This document shows, piece after piece, positions 1-11,403 of a DNA stretch of 64,000 nt. Both the position numbers and the translations under genes were made by a program. Positions within the stretch are counted from its first letter, which is position 1. Each line of letters begins with the position of its first letter. The notes under the pieces are model-generated. The model was not told where the DNA came from, did not search any database, and was given only the letters and a program-made list of their open reading frames with translations. This DNA comes from Mesostigma viride (lineage: Eukaryota; Streptophyta; Mesostigmatophyceae; Mesostigmatales; Mesostigmataceae): positions 2,095,790-2,159,789 of the forward strand of contig RPFO01000022.1 in NCBI GenBank assembly GCA_009746045.1. Direction: 5' to 3'.

Positions 1-1017
1 CGGAAGTCTCACCTTCCTCCATGGTGAAGTTCTTGACAATGACGTTGAGGCTGCGCTGGGCGAGCTCGGCCTCCTCGCGGAGGTCAAGCGTCTGCCGTTG
101 GAGCTGGGCTGCGACGGCGGAGGTGGTGGAGGTGGTATGTTGCTTAAGCATGTCCGCCCAGGTGGTGATGGGAGGAGCATCGCCGGCCAGGCCAGCCGGG
201 GCTGGCTTGGCGGCAATGTCCTTCACCGCCTGGGCGGTGAGGCCTGCCGTGTTCTGCAGAACCTCGATAGCGATGGCGTTGTCCTTAAGACGCTGGTCGA
301 TGTCACGGAGCTGGGCGGTGATGGCGTCGGAGGTGGAGGTGGTGGCGGTGGAGGAGGCGAGGAGGGTGGAGGTGGCGGTGGAGATGGTGGAGGTGGCGGT
401 GGAAAGGAGGGGAAGCTCGGCAGTCAGCGTGCCGCCGATGGCCGCCACATCTGCAGCAATGGGGTCCACGTGCTCCTCGAGGACCTCCTTAAGGAGTGAG
501 CGGAGGGAGGATTCGGTTAAGGTGGTGGTGAGAGGCTTGGGGGGCCAAAGCTCCCCGATGGAGCGTCCAAGGAGGGAAAAGAGAGCGAATTGCTGGAGGA
601 AGGGGCGGTGGAGGCTGGGAATGATGTCGAAAGAGGCGAGACGAACCCAGCGAGGGTCAAAGAGGCGACCTTGGTTGAAGAGCTGCTTGCATAGTGCAAG
701 AAGCGAGGCGTGCGTTCCATAAAACACGCAGACCAGGATGCGTTCCGGGTTAAGCGTGTCAAGGAAGCCGGGCTGGCTGGCTTCGGCGACAAAGTCGAGC
801 TCTGTCCAACTCGGCTCGGCAGAGCGACTGCGCTTGGGTTCAGGCGACGCTGCGGGCGAGGCGGGCTCAGCAGGCGGCTGGGCGACCACTAGAGCTTGGC
901 TAGTGGCGCCGCTGCCTTCTGGGCCGGTTGGCGAAGCTGCAGCCGGGGCTGCAGACGTATTTTCATTGCTGAGCGCAGCCGCCAGGCTGCGTTGCGTCGA
1001 GAGGCGTTTGCTCATCG
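1..1017 (-). CDS. Non-LTR retrotransposon ORF1 (gag-like), 3' end outside window
   Basis: An open frame of 339 codons runs from an ATG at 1017 to the window edge without a stop. The product starts Ala/Pro/Ser-rich with a basic patch KRSR at residues 61-64, then a globular stretch (about 66-185). A Ser/Thr/Ala-rich linker (about 205-230) and a Gln/Leu/Glu-rich, helix-prone tail follow. It is assigned to a LINE because a second copy of its tail (2091-2254 and 3944-4012) lies next to an ORF1 C-terminal domain (1744-1989) and an RT fragment. It would be an RNA-binding, particle-forming protein; that role is inferred from LINE biology, not from a motif. The frame is intact, so this copy may be young. 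Confidence 0.6.
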
Positions 1018-1743
1018 TATAGTGCGTTACAGCTTCGGAAAATTATATCAGCATGTGCGTCTAAGAAAGACGAAGCGATTGTGATATTCACAGCTGAATT
1101 CGGTGCTCAAACGTGAAAGTTATGAGCTCCGACAGCCATGGCTACCTCGTGGCTCGTGGCTGCGGTAGCTCGTGGCTGAGAGGCCATGCCTCCTTAACCC
1201 GGGTTAACAAGCACAGGCACCCAGGGGGGGCTTGAGGAGAGGGCCTAGAAGGCCTGCATGACATATGGGGTGGAGGGTATGTGGCTAGGCTATCAAGGAG
1301 ACAACCAGCGCAGGCCAGAAATCGGGAGAATCCGGACCATGGTAGCTCGAGCCTGCCGTTATCTTGTCCGCGTGTTCGAGTCGTTCAGGATGATGAAGAT
1401 GAATGGTGATGGAAATGTGTATCCTTGTGCAGTGAAATATATTATGGCTGGCTTACGTGTAGAGCGACTAGATGACCTAGACGGTGGGGCCGGAAACAGC
1501 ATGCTTGATCAGGGCGTGTGTTTCGGCTATAGCTGGTGTACACATGGCATCTCAGCAGAGAGTAACTCCCTGCATAGGCATGGCATGGCTAAATTCTTAA
1601 TGCATCATCCATGGGAGGTCCCATTGTAGGCTGGGCGCGGCTAAATACTGAAAGCATCATCCATGGGGGCCATTATGGGCGCACATGCGCGTGGGCCACT
1701 TGCAAAGGCTAAGCCTATCTAATCTACACTACTGGTATATTCC
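1018..1743. other. Non-coding stretch, probable LINE 5' region
   Basis: No convincing gene. The part just above 1017 would be the 5' untranslated region of the minus-strand ORF1. Positions 1291-1326 carry a 36-bp sequence that recurs exactly, inverted, at 43011-43046. Confidence 0.4.
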
Positions 1744-1989
1744 CTAGTCTGGGGTGGCAGGAGGGGCCTGCCAGGGCTTGTGGTCAACGTGGATGACCGC
1801 CCCCCTCCAGTATACTGGCTTCCCCCCTGCACGCTGCCGGAGCTGAAGGTAGGTCGGCCATAGCTCGCGTCGCCGCTGTTGCTGGGCTAAGGTCAAGTCG
1901 TCGTCCAGCGTGAAGCGAGTATCCGAGAGCTTCTTGCGGCATTTAAGGAATGCCAGCTTGTCCGCGATGTACTTAAAGGTGAGGAGCAC
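1744..1989 (-). pseudogene. LINE ORF1 C-terminal domain remnant
   Basis: The minus-strand frame (81 codons, stop at the low-coordinate end) reads LLTFKYIADKLAFLKCRKKL, then a basic RRRELWPTYLQLRQRAGGK, then YWRGAVIHVD. The order VKF...IL..RK.LK...LT...RR.LWP.....R..GK..YWRG...VDG is the conserved C-terminal block of many LINE ORF1 proteins. A related ending (YWRGGDLMINHKMW) sits at 18903-19014. It is probably the tail of the same degraded copy whose middle lies at 2091-4012; about 100 nt between them are out of frame. Confidence 0.65.
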
Positions 1990-2090
1990 AGGTGCCGGGC
2001 CAGCCTTACCCCGCGCGCGGGGAAGGCGGACTGAGCCGACATGTCCAGCTCACCAGTGAGTTGAGGGCAAGAATGGCGCGCTTAAATGCC

Positions 2091-4012
2091 TCAATTAAGG
2101 AGGCTCGTGGAGGTCTCACCTGCCGGCTGGTCGAAGTGCTTGACGATGACATTGTGGCTGCGCTTGTCGAGCTCGGCCGCCTCGCGGAGGTCGAGGGCTT
2201 GTTGCTTGAGTTGTGCCGTGATGGTGGAGGTGGTGGAGGTGGTGTGCTGCTTAACCCCTAAATGGTCTTGCTGCCGATTTTCCGCCAAAAATCGAGTTCC
2301 AGCCGATGCATCGGCCCCTTCTCGGGGGACCAGATGCCGCGAAATCTATTGAGAATTAGGAAAAGTTTAGCTGAGAAGATCGAAAGTTTATAAAATTCTT
2401 CACAGCATGGTACTAGGGTTTGCATACTTTTGACAAAGTTATAGAGGTGTTCTGGCCGGTCAAAGTACAAGGGGTCAGGGTACTTTTTCACGTACAACGT
2501 GCATTCCGGAAAACGACGACCTGGCCATGGCGGCTTGCGCCCACGCATGGCATTTACGTTTGCGTTCGAATTTTCTGGCCAAACTTAGGATATTGATTTT
2601 AAACGTCCTAAAGATGATACAGGCCAATTTTTGGTTCGCGGGAATGCCATTTGATAGGTGTCGGCAGCGTTCTTGCTGGAAAAAACTGCGATCAGGCCGG
2701 ACGATAGAAACGTTGACAGCAATACCTTTCCGGCGTATTTTAAAGGATATATTGGTTTCTTTGTACTTTTTATGATACATAGTAGTCGTAAACGTGCAAG
2801 GGTGGCCAGAAATCGCCGAATCCAGCGACCATGCTGCACAACTTTGGTGTGCCGAAATGCGCCATTTTGCGGCCACCGCCTGGGCCAAGTTAACGCCATC
2901 CATGCCTGGTAAAGCTTAAGCATCGTTTTCCTATCGATGTTTGACGTTTATATATACGTTCTAGCTTGTGTAGCACATTCTTTTTGCACTATTCATGCTC
3001 TTTCTTGACCCTGGCCTGGCCCCTTTCTAAAACACCCTTCTTAGATGCTTCCCTCAGTCAGTTGACCTGCCACAGGGTGATGGTGATAAGTTTTAGAGGC
3101 TGTATGGGTTTGAATACCTCCATATATGTTTGTTATACATTTCCCATACACATATTGCATGAGTGTGAGGCAGTTGGCTGGTCTCTGTGGCATCATCAAG
3201 CACGTAACCGGTGAGTAAAAGCTTCCCATTGACAGCATGTGCCACCAGGTGTGCTGGCCATCACCTGGCAAGCTATAGCAGCTTAGGCCTAGTTTATCCT
3301 TGCTAGGGCAGGCTGAAATAGGCTCAACACCACTAGTTTGTTGGTGGCTGCCTCCTAGAATGCATGCCTTGCGTAGGGTGTCCGTACCACGTTACCTACG
3401 TGCATGGACAAGGTGGCACCTGCACATAGGTGCCATGTAAGGGCAGTGTGATGATGCAGTTATGTTTCCCCATCATTGTGGAAGGGAAATGTATTGTTTG
3501 GCATGGTTGGTGGCCATATTAGGAGGTAGTATGCCCACCCCTACTCCCTTGGTTGCTTTTTACCAACGGTACCCCTATGGGCTGTACTGGGTGTAACTGC
3601 TGGTATACCCACCCAAATTATGACCCCAATAGCTCAAACTGTTCAGCAACTAATTGTTTATCATCCCTGAAGTGGTAGGTGCCTAGGTCTTATAACATAA
3701 TTCAAAATGCACATTCTACCAAAAATGAAAACGCGCGTCTTGACCCCCCTGACTTTGACGGCAGTTAAACATGGCCTACCCTGCATATATGTGAGGTTGT
3801 GATATACCAACCCGAAGGGCAACTCATGGACATGCTTGGCCCCCAAGGACAGCCATTGGATATGGGTAGGTTGGATGGCATCTGGTTTGCAAAATTGTGA
3901 AGATCCAGCCGATTTATCGGCAGGATCTCAGACCATTTAGGGGTTAATTAAGCAAGTCCGCCCAGGTGGAGGGGGCATCGCCGGCCGGGCCAGCAGGCGC
4001 CGGCTGGGCACA
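2091..4012 (-). pseudogene. LINE ORF1 middle fragment, split by a TTAA element
   Basis: On the minus strand 4012-3944 reads PAPAGPAGDAPSTWADLLK and, across the inserted element, 2254-2091 continues QHTTSTTSTITAQL then LDLREAAELDKRSHNVIVKH. This matches the intact ORF1 at 1-1017 (PAPAGLAGDAPPITTWADMLKQ). The intact copy therefore serves as the empty site for the insertion at TTAA. Non-functional remnant. Confidence 0.7.
2255..3943 (+). mobile_element. TTAA-flanked piggyBac-like non-autonomous element, copy 1
   Basis: 1689 bp. The ends are inverted (CCCCTAAATGG at 2255, CCATTTAGGGG ending at 3943) and flanked by TTAA on both sides (2251-2254, 3944-3947). Just inside each end is a short palindrome, CCGATGCATCGG on the left and CCGATTTATCGG on the right, a plausible transposase-binding site. 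TTAA duplication with CCC-type termini is the hallmark of the piggyBac superfamily. No reading frame inside resembles a transposase, so it would be moved in trans. An almost identical inverted copy lies at 51000-52686 and a third, interrupted copy at 34509-37928. Confidence 0.85.
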
Positions 4013-4014
4013 AG

Positions 4015-4215
4015 CAATCGATGTTGTGGCTTCCAGTGACAAGCTTAATCTAGCCAGAGTTGGGCGGACTCAGGGATCTCCGGCCACAAGCGTCATGTCA
4101 TCAGCGTAGATCAGGTCGCTCAGTCGGTAGGGCGGGTCAACCCCGCCGTAGCTGGCGCCGTACTCTGTGATCTCGATCCCTGGCAGGCGCCCCTCCACCC
4201 AGGCAGAGCAGGCTT
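4015..4215 (-). pseudogene. LINE reverse transcriptase fragment (YADD)
   Basis: The minus strand reads PPYRLSDLIYADDMTLVAGD, matching YRLADLIYADDTTLIARPE in the LINE at 19-22 kb. The YADD box is the RT catalytic motif. The fragment continues to SAQLWLD and then hits a stop. It abuts an ORF1 fragment, so the two were brought together by rearrangement. Confidence 0.7.
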
Positions 4216-4328
4216 GTGCACGCATCATAATATTAAAAATTAAATTAACCCGTGTTTCTTTAATTATAGAACGCGATATAATTTTTTTTAATTATAGATC
4301 GCGTTGTAAGCTTTTTTTATAACGCGTA

Positions 4329-5030
4329 TGTAACAACCAAATGTTACATCCAAAGTTTTCCTACTGTTGATCTTAGTATGAGTTCTTTAGGACAATTATT
4401 TGGGAAGTTAGGAGGCTTCGACGTCTGATGGATATTGGGCCTGCTGAGATCTGCAGAATTTATTGTTCTACCCTCATTGGTCGTGGCCTGATCCACGTAG
4501 GGTACTTTGCATGGTTTTGTTCAGTCAGTCATAGATTCTCTTTAATACCGTTGTACCTGGTGGATCTGGTTCCAGGTCATGGAGATTCCGTATGTGCTGG
4601 CTTTGTGTTGTGTTGAGGATTCGGAAGCTAAGATCTTATCTTGAGTGATTCTCACTTTTGATTGGTCCTTCCGGGTTAGGGCTGAGCCGACTCTGCGTGC
4701 ACGATGACTTTTATCCTGTTTGTGGCGGCTGGGCATGTGTGCGTATACGAGAACTAAAGCTATGGTGTAATTCAAGGGTTTCCTTGTTTCATCAATCAAA
4801 CAACCCTCGCTAAAAGTCAACTATAACTTCAACAGATAGTCGACTTGGATATAACTTGTCTGTTGTGTCTAACAAGGGTGGGGACTCATTCCCTTAACTG
4901 TTGAAGATCCATCTTCATTGCTTCTCTGGACGTGAAGTTATCTGTCGCGACTCCAACCCAGGTATAAAGATCTTTTCACATCAATGTTGAAACTGAGGCT
5001 GTTGCAAACACAACATTTTTAGTCGTTACA
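4329..5030 (+). repeat. 5' LTR
   Basis: 702 bp, TGTAAC...GTTACA, preceded by target duplication GCGTA at 4324-4328. Matches the 3' LTR along its whole length. Confidence 0.95.
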
Positions 5031-5031
5031 T

Positions 5032-5043
5032 TGGTATCGGAGG
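5032..5043 (+). promoter_or_regulatory. Primer-binding site, initiator Met tRNA type
   Basis: TGGTATCGGAGG lies two bases after the LTR. The common plant-type site is TGGTATCAGAGC, so ten of twelve bases agree. Confidence 0.7.
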
Positions 5044-5247
5044 TTTCTACCTAGGTGTTGGTTGTCTTGATAGTATTAGTTCACGGTTAACAATGGAATT
5101 CTTGCCGACCCAGAGAGGGTACGTTATGCTGTGTGTTCGGACAGTTTTTAGAGTGTGACTCATCCTTATGTGACAGTCTTGCTCTGAGAGCTGCTTTGAG
5201 CTCACAAGTCTCTAACGTTCCCCAGTCCGGCATGCGCGACCCATGGA

Positions 5248-7038
5248 GTGATGAGTAACCCGGAGACACAACCACCGTTATCAAGTAAGAGAGTTGAAGA
5301 TGCAACCACATCTTTAGCAGCTCAACGGACGACCGGTGATGAAAGGGTTTCATCATCTACTCCCAGACGTCAACTATTTGGAGATACCACCTTAATGTCT
5401 GCTTCCCGCAGATATTCGCTGTCGGTCGGCCCAAAGTTCTCCATCTTGCCCCTCGGTGTGCAACCAGGCGAGCCCTCCCTGCGTGGCACTGGTAGAGGTG
5501 GACCACGGTTCTCCAACGTGGAGGACACGCGTTCGCCAGCACCCGAATACGGTTCGGCTATTCGTTTTGGCTACAACACGGTGCCGGGGCGAGACGGCAC
5601 TCGGCTAGCGGCTGACGAGCTGACAGCGGAGAAAATTCGATTACAACATGAACGTGAGGAAGCTGCGAGAGCTAGAAGTGTGGCGGAAGCGCTGGAGAAG
5701 AGTGTGGGTAGGACTATTGCGCGTGTGCAGCAACTTGAGTCGCAAGGGCAGGCGGGCGATGGAGAGTCTGTTTTCGTGGATCAACCGTCTCCAACACTGG
5801 GTATACGAAGGGTATATGCGGTTGACGCTCCTTTTGTTGATGAAGGGACAGATGCACAGGGGCATGAGCCTCCACGGCTCTCGGTGGCTGCGACATTGCC
5901 GGAGAGTCAGAATGCACCACACGCCCCAGTGATGGAGCTCACGTCTTTGTATCCTCGTACTGTTCCTTTTCCCAAGGTGGAGTCGGTAGACAAGCTATCG
6001 CTGACCAACCTTACCCATCGCAGCTTCGACCATTTCTCCACCAAGTTTCAGGATGTCTTCGCTATCCACTTCGCCAACTACGGGCCCAAGGCAGAGGAAC
6101 GTCTCACGATGGACATCCAGAAGAGAATGGTTAGGCAGCGGATGAGCGACAGTGCCAGCGACCGTTTTGATGAGTTTTTGCGTTCTGTGGCTGGACGTGC
6201 GTGTACCGACCTCCCCTCTCTCCTATTGGGCTTTCGCCGGTTTCTGTTACCCCAGGATCAGCTTCGCATGGATCGGGACGCACTGGCTAACTGTACGCAG
6301 GCTGGTTTGACGCTGCCACAGTTCGTGGAGCAATTCACCAACCTTAGAGCCAAGATTCCCCAATGCTCTGACGCAGAGGCGCTTCACAGACTACTGCATG
6401 GCATGGCTCCACACGTGCGACTGGATGTGGACAAGCACTTCTCCCAGTTCGACTACGTGGACTGGCAATGGGACAAGGTGTTGTCTTATGTGCTCACCCT
6501 CTGTCGTGTGCCTGCTTTTTCTGTCAAGTGGGAGCCTGTGGCCACGCCAGTGCCACCCATCAAGAAGTCCCTGAACCAGCTGGATGACCTCCTGGGGGAG
6601 CTCAATGCCTTGGATCCCACCCAGGGTAACTGTTTTATCTGCAACCAGCCAGGTCACTTTGCACGGGACTGCCCTAGACGGGACCAGTTTCCCCCTGCCA
6701 CGAGAGGACCTTTTGGCGCCCTGCCATCTCCCAGGCCACCCAGCCTTCCTCCTGGCGTTCCTGCTGGCGATCACCGGATGCAGCCAGGGTTCCAGCCCAA
6801 CTTCCAGCCCTCTGGGAGGTTCCAGTCCCGCGCTCGGCCCTTCAGCAGACAGGATAAGCGTAGGATGGTGAACGCTCTCATGCAGCTGCTGGCAGATGAG
6901 GAGGATGGGGGGACGAGGATGAGCCTCCAGCACCACCTGAGCAGCTTCCACCATCAGGCAGTGGAGCACTCCCAGACCCACCTGAGTCAAAAAACTAGTT
7001 GGGTCCCCAGGTCATCCTTCTGTCATGGCCAGGTCTGA
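5248..7038 (+). CDS. Retrotransposon Gag (capsid/nucleocapsid)
   Basis: 596 codons as read. The N-terminal third is disordered and charged, the middle (about residues 240-430) is the helical capsid-like region, and a CCHC zinc knuckle, CFICNQPGHFARDC, sits at about 462-475 (CX2CX4HX4C). It packages element RNA into virus-like particles. The last 45 residues look wrong. A missing G in the G6 run (6907-6912) and a missing A in the A6 run (6989-6994) throw the frame; the alternative frames give an acidic, proline-rich linker leading towards the protease. Gag and Pol may therefore be one continuous reading frame. Confidence 0.9.
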   Translation: MMSNPETQPPLSSKRVEDATTSLAAQRTTGDERVSSSTPRRQLFGDTTLMSASRRYSLSVGPKFSILPLGVQPGEPSLRGTGRGGPRFSNVEDTRSPAPEYGSAIRFGYNTVPGRDGTRLAADELTAEKIRLQHEREEAARARSVAEALEKSVGRTIARVQQLESQGQAGDGESVFVDQPSPTLGIRRVYAVDAPFVDEGTDAQGHEPPRLSVAATLPESQNAPHAPVMELTSLYPRTVPFPKVESVDKLSLTNLTHRSFDHFSTKFQDVFAIHFANYGPKAEERLTMDIQKRMVRQRMSDSASDRFDEFLRSVAGRACTDLPSLLLGFRRFLLPQDQLRMDRDALANCTQAGLTLPQFVEQFTNLRAKIPQCSDAEALHRLLHGMAPHVRLDVDKHFSQFDYVDWQWDKVLSYVLTLCRVPAFSVKWEPVATPVPPIKKSLNQLDDLLGELNALDPTQGNCFICNQPGHFARDCPRRDQFPPATRGPFGALPSPRPPSLPPGVPAGDHRMQPGFQPNFQPSGRFQSRARPFSRQDKRRMVNALMQLLADEEDGGTRMSLQHHLSSFHHQAVEHSQTHLSQKTSWVPRSSFCHGQV

Positions 7039-7164
7039 CCTGCCTGCTGTTGACGTTAGGCCAGTGAACACTGTGGGTGCTTCTGACCCTGCTGTCCCTG
7101 TGGGTCCTCCTGTACCAGGTCACTTACTCAAGTTTCAGGCTAGGCTCCTCAACGTGCCAGTCCC

Positions 7165-10100
7165 TTGGCTCAGCCAGCTTGCTTGTTTATGATTGATTCT
7201 GGTGCTGGCAGTAATTATATTGCTGCATCCTTGGTGCAGGAGTTGAAGTTGCCTGTGTTGGCCCACCCCACACCTGTCATGGTGCAGTATTCTGATGGCA
7301 GGAGAAGCTGCTCACCTGGCTATGTGCAGCTCATCTTCCAAGTTTGTTCATCCCAGACTTTGGAAGTGACAGCAGATGTCATTCCCCTCACGGCAGCAGA
7401 TGTGATTTTGGGGATCCCATGGTTGTCTGACACCAATCCTGCTATTTCTTGGCCTGACAGGGTGGTCCAGTTCAAGGATGGGACAGTGTGGGATGCTACC
7501 TGTGTGTTGCCAGGGGGGAGAAGAACAGCCACTGAGTGCTGTTCCACACAGACAGCTGTCAATGATGGCAAGGGAGGGGAAGCAGGTGCGAAAGGGGTGG
7601 ATCAAGAGCCGACTTTGGAGGAGAAACGGGCTGCCCTACTGAAGCATGTGTGGTCTGCCAAGCATACTCTGTCTTATTTGGCCACCTATCCAGTGGAACA
7701 CATCTTTTTCCTGCATTTGGTGCCTAATGAACCTGAGTCTGCTAGTGGTCATTCTGTCAATGCTGTCAGTTCTACTGTCACCACTGAGCAACAACAGCAG
7801 CATGATGCCTTGTTGGACAGGTATGGAGCCATCTTTGAGGACAAGATGCCCCAGTATCCTCCTGAGGGACCCATCACACATGTCATCAAGTTGGTAGAGG
7901 GTGCTCGTCCTCCTTTTGTGCCTATGTACAGGATGGGCCCTGCAGAGATGGCAGAGCTGAAGACCATACTTATTGGCCTGTTGGAGGCTGGTCTGATCCT
8001 CCCAGCTAACAGTCCTTTCAGTTCTGGGTGTTTGCTTGTACCCAAGCATGATGGGGGGTGGAGGTTGTGCATTGACCTGAGGGGACTGAACAAGGTGACT
8101 GTCAAGTCCAGGTACCCTCTGCCCAGAATTGATGAGTTGCTGGAGAGGACTGCAGGAGCTGCCTTCTTTACCAAGTTTGACCTCAGGCATGCTTTCTGGC
8201 AGATCAGGGTGGCTACTGAGGACATCCCCAAGACGGCCTTTTCTACCCATGGGGACAGTTCCAGTGGACAGTAATGCCCATGGGTGCCTCTAACAGTCCT
8301 GCCACTATGCAGATGTTTGTCAATGCCATCTTTGGCCACCTGACTGGAAATGCCCTGCCCCAGATCTCACCTGACCTTCGCAACCCCAGGTTCAAGGACA
8401 TTGCCCACTTGTGTGACACTACCAGGGTGGTCTTCAGGACTTGTGTGGTCGTCTACCTGGACGACATTCTGGTACACTCTCGTACCTTCAGGGAGCATCT
8501 GGAGAACGTGGAGGAGGTCCTTAAGGTGATCCATCAGTATCATCTGTCGGTGAAGAGGTCCAAGGTGGAGTGGGGCCAAGAGGTGAAGTTTCTGGGCTAC
8601 CAGCTGAGCGCTGCAGGTATGACTCCTGAGGCCAGCAAGGTCTCTGCTGTTTTGGAGTGGCCTGTGTTGAAGTCAGCTCAGGATGTCAGATCCTTTCTGG
8701 GCCTGGTGGGCTGGTACCGACGGTTCATCCCTGACATGGCGGCCATCTCTGGTCCCCTGTTAGCCCTGCTCAAGAAGGATGTTCCCTTTGAGTGGACTGC
8801 AGCATGCCAGCAAGCTTTTGATGTGTTGAAGCAGAAGCTTACCACTGCTCCCTTGTTGGTGGGCCCCAACCCAGACTTGCCATACCAGGTTAGGTCTGAT
8901 GCCTCACAGGGTGCTATTGGTGCAGTACTAATGCAAGATCATGGTAAGGGCCCTCAACCAGTGGAATACATGTCCAGGAGTATGACGTCTGCAGAACGTA
9001 ACTACCCTGTTCATGAGCAGGAGCTGCTGGGATTGGTGGTGGCCTGTCACAAGTGGGAACACCTACTGAAGGGGGCTCAGTTTTCTGTGGCCAGCAGCGC
9101 CAGGATGGGCAGGGCAACGAGTCTATTACCCTGATGACTGACCACAGGCCCTTGGTACATGTGTTGGAACAGACCCGGATGAGTAAGAGGATGGCTGGAT
9201 GGATGGAGTTCCTGGGGGGGTTTGGACCTTTCTCTGTGAGGTACATTCCTGGTACGCAGAATGTGGTGCCTGACGCCCTGTCCAGGAGGAGGGATTTGAT
9301 GGGAAGTTTTCATGAGGACTTGGACATCTGTGCTGCCCTGATTTCTGTGGTAGAGTGTGGAGCCTTGACTAGAGCTCAGGCCAACAACCAGAAGGTTTCT
9401 CAACTGTTGACACCACCTGTAGGGAATAACGGTGGTCCCGTGATGCTCATCGACCAGGGCTCTGTCCCAGAGTTGACAGGCGTCCAGGAGGGTGTCCAGT
9501 CACTGTCTGACAGTCTTAGGAGAAGTCCTGAAGGTGTGGTGCCCACTCCCACAGTGCAGCCAGGTGAGGGAGGCCCTGCTAGGCGCAGCAGAGGTAGGCC
9601 CAGGAAGTGGGTCATGGACCCTGTGTTGGTAGGCCGGTCCAAGGTGTTGGCCTCTCAGGTGATGGCAAGGTCAAAAGGGCCTATAGCTACTACTGTCTCA
9701 TCCAAGCAGTTGGTGGCTAGCCCTGGGCAGGAAGAGGAGATGCAGATGCAGCCCCTGGGACCTGACAAGGACCTGGTGTTGCCTAATCCTTTAAATATTT
9801 CCCTGCTGGACGTCATCAAGGCCTTCACCAAGACGGAGGACATGGCTACTGCAGCTATCCAGAGGGGCAACTTTGGCAATAGACCTGTAGAATACTGGGA
9901 GGGCGTTCTGTATGTTCACACTCATGATGCAGAGCACACGGTGACTAGAAAAGTGTATGTGCCTGAGATGGCCATTCCCACAGTGTTACATTGTTTCCAT
10001 GACGATGTGACTGCGTGTCATCCTGGTTATGCTAAGCTACTTCATGAGGTGCAGCAGAGGTTTTGGTGGCCTGGCCTTTATCAGGATGTTAAGGCCTATG

Positions 10101-11280
10101 TGGATTCCTGTGACTCCTGCCAGAGAAATAAGGTCAGGAACCAAGCCACGCCCATCTTTCCCATGGCTATGCCCATTCCCCTGCGCCCTTGGATCAGTGT
10201 GACTATGGATTTTATCTGTGGTCTTCCCATGTCAGATGGTGGCAATGACAGGATCCTTGTGGTCATGGACAGGCTTCCAGGATGTGCCATCTGATTCCTT
10301 GCAATACTCATCTCACCGCTGCACAGTGTGTGGATTTGTTTATGAAGGAGATCTACCGTCTGCACGGCATGCCTAGAGTGATCATCACTGATCAGGACCC
10401 CCTTTGGCTGTCAGGGTTTTGGAAGTCATTCTTTGACATCCTAGACACTAAGCTGGCATTCGGTGTGGCATACAGGTGTGCCAGTACTGGGGCGGTGGAG
10501 AGGATGAACAGAATTGTCAGGGAGTGTCAAAAGCACTATTGTACCACGACAACAAGGACTGGGACAAGAAGCTACCTTTCATAGAGTTCGCAATCAACAA
10601 CTCTCCTCTGGCTCCTCACCAGATGTCCCCCTTCGTGATCTGCAATGGCCAGTGTCCCTTGACACCATTCGACTTGGAACTGCCTGACAGAGACGCTGAA
10701 GGCCCTTTCCAGCGACGTCTTGGTTCAGTCCAGCAGTTGTTGGCTTCCTTCCAGGAGGCTCACAGCATTGTGGCTACCCAGCTGTTGAGGACACAGGACA
10801 AGTACCTGACTAACGCCTGGCAGCAAACGGTGGCCAGTCATTCCTTTGTAGCTCCTGGGGACTTGGTGTTGTTGGAAGCCAACAGAGTGCTGCCTGAGAA
10901 GGAGCAATGCAGGAAACTGCAACCACTCTGGTTGGGTCCTTACCCAGTGTTGGCAACCTTCACTATGGTACAGTGGTCCAGGTCCAAGTGCCTTCTCACT
11001 GGAAGCTCAGGAATAATATTTTTCACCTAGCCCAGCTGAAGCTGTACAGGCGCAACACCTTACCAGGCAGATTGTCTGCCCCTTTGCCTTATGAATTGGA
11101 TTCTGAGGGGGAGAAGATCTATGAAGTGGAGCGGTTGTTGGCTCACAGGGTGAAGGGGAAAGGTCGTACCAAACAGTTGCAGTTTAAGGTACACTGGAAG
11201 GGAGAGCTAGAGGTGACTGCTACGTGGCTGTGGTTGTCTGATCTCACCAACAGTCACTCTGCTGTACTAGATATTGTCAG
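7165..11280 (+). pseudogene. Pol polyprotein: protease, RT, RNase H, integrase, chromodomain
   Basis: The frame is fragmented at about 7160, 8250, 9090-9115, 10280, 10545 and 10960-11000. Domains in order: aspartic protease (FMIDSGAGSNYIA, about 7186); RT (IDLRGLNKV, FDLRHAFWQI, MPMGASNSPATMQ, catalytic YLDD near 8455); RNase H (RSDASQGAIGAVL); integrase HHCC zinc site (about 9990-10120); catalytic integrase Asp (MDFICG), Asp (ITDQDP) and Glu (VERMN); and a C-terminal chromodomain (YEVERLLAHRV...VHWKG...TWLWLSDL, about 11121-11270). The chromodomain marks the chromovirus branch and would guide integration to marked chromatin. I see no nonsense substitutions, only frame slips. The usual HPQTDG before the integrase Glu is replaced by RCASTG. 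Confidence 0.85.
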
Positions 11281-11403
11281 CGTCATGGTATCACCTTGCC
11301 TGAGTGGTATGTCATGGGCTCTGAGCGGTGTGCTCCCCTTCATAGCTCCCAGTGAGCACTGCTAACGCCTCTTTTTGGTGCTGTGTGTCTGTGGTTGCCA
11401 GCC

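Noticed and set aside
98..792. Plus-strand Gly- and Ser/Arg-rich frames over the first 800 bp
   Set aside because: Antisense shadows of the intact minus-strand ORF1.
2475..3271. Several 60-142-codon frames inside the piggyBac-like copies
   Set aside because: They are identical between copies only because the elements are nearly identical, overlap on both strands, and contain no transposase motif.
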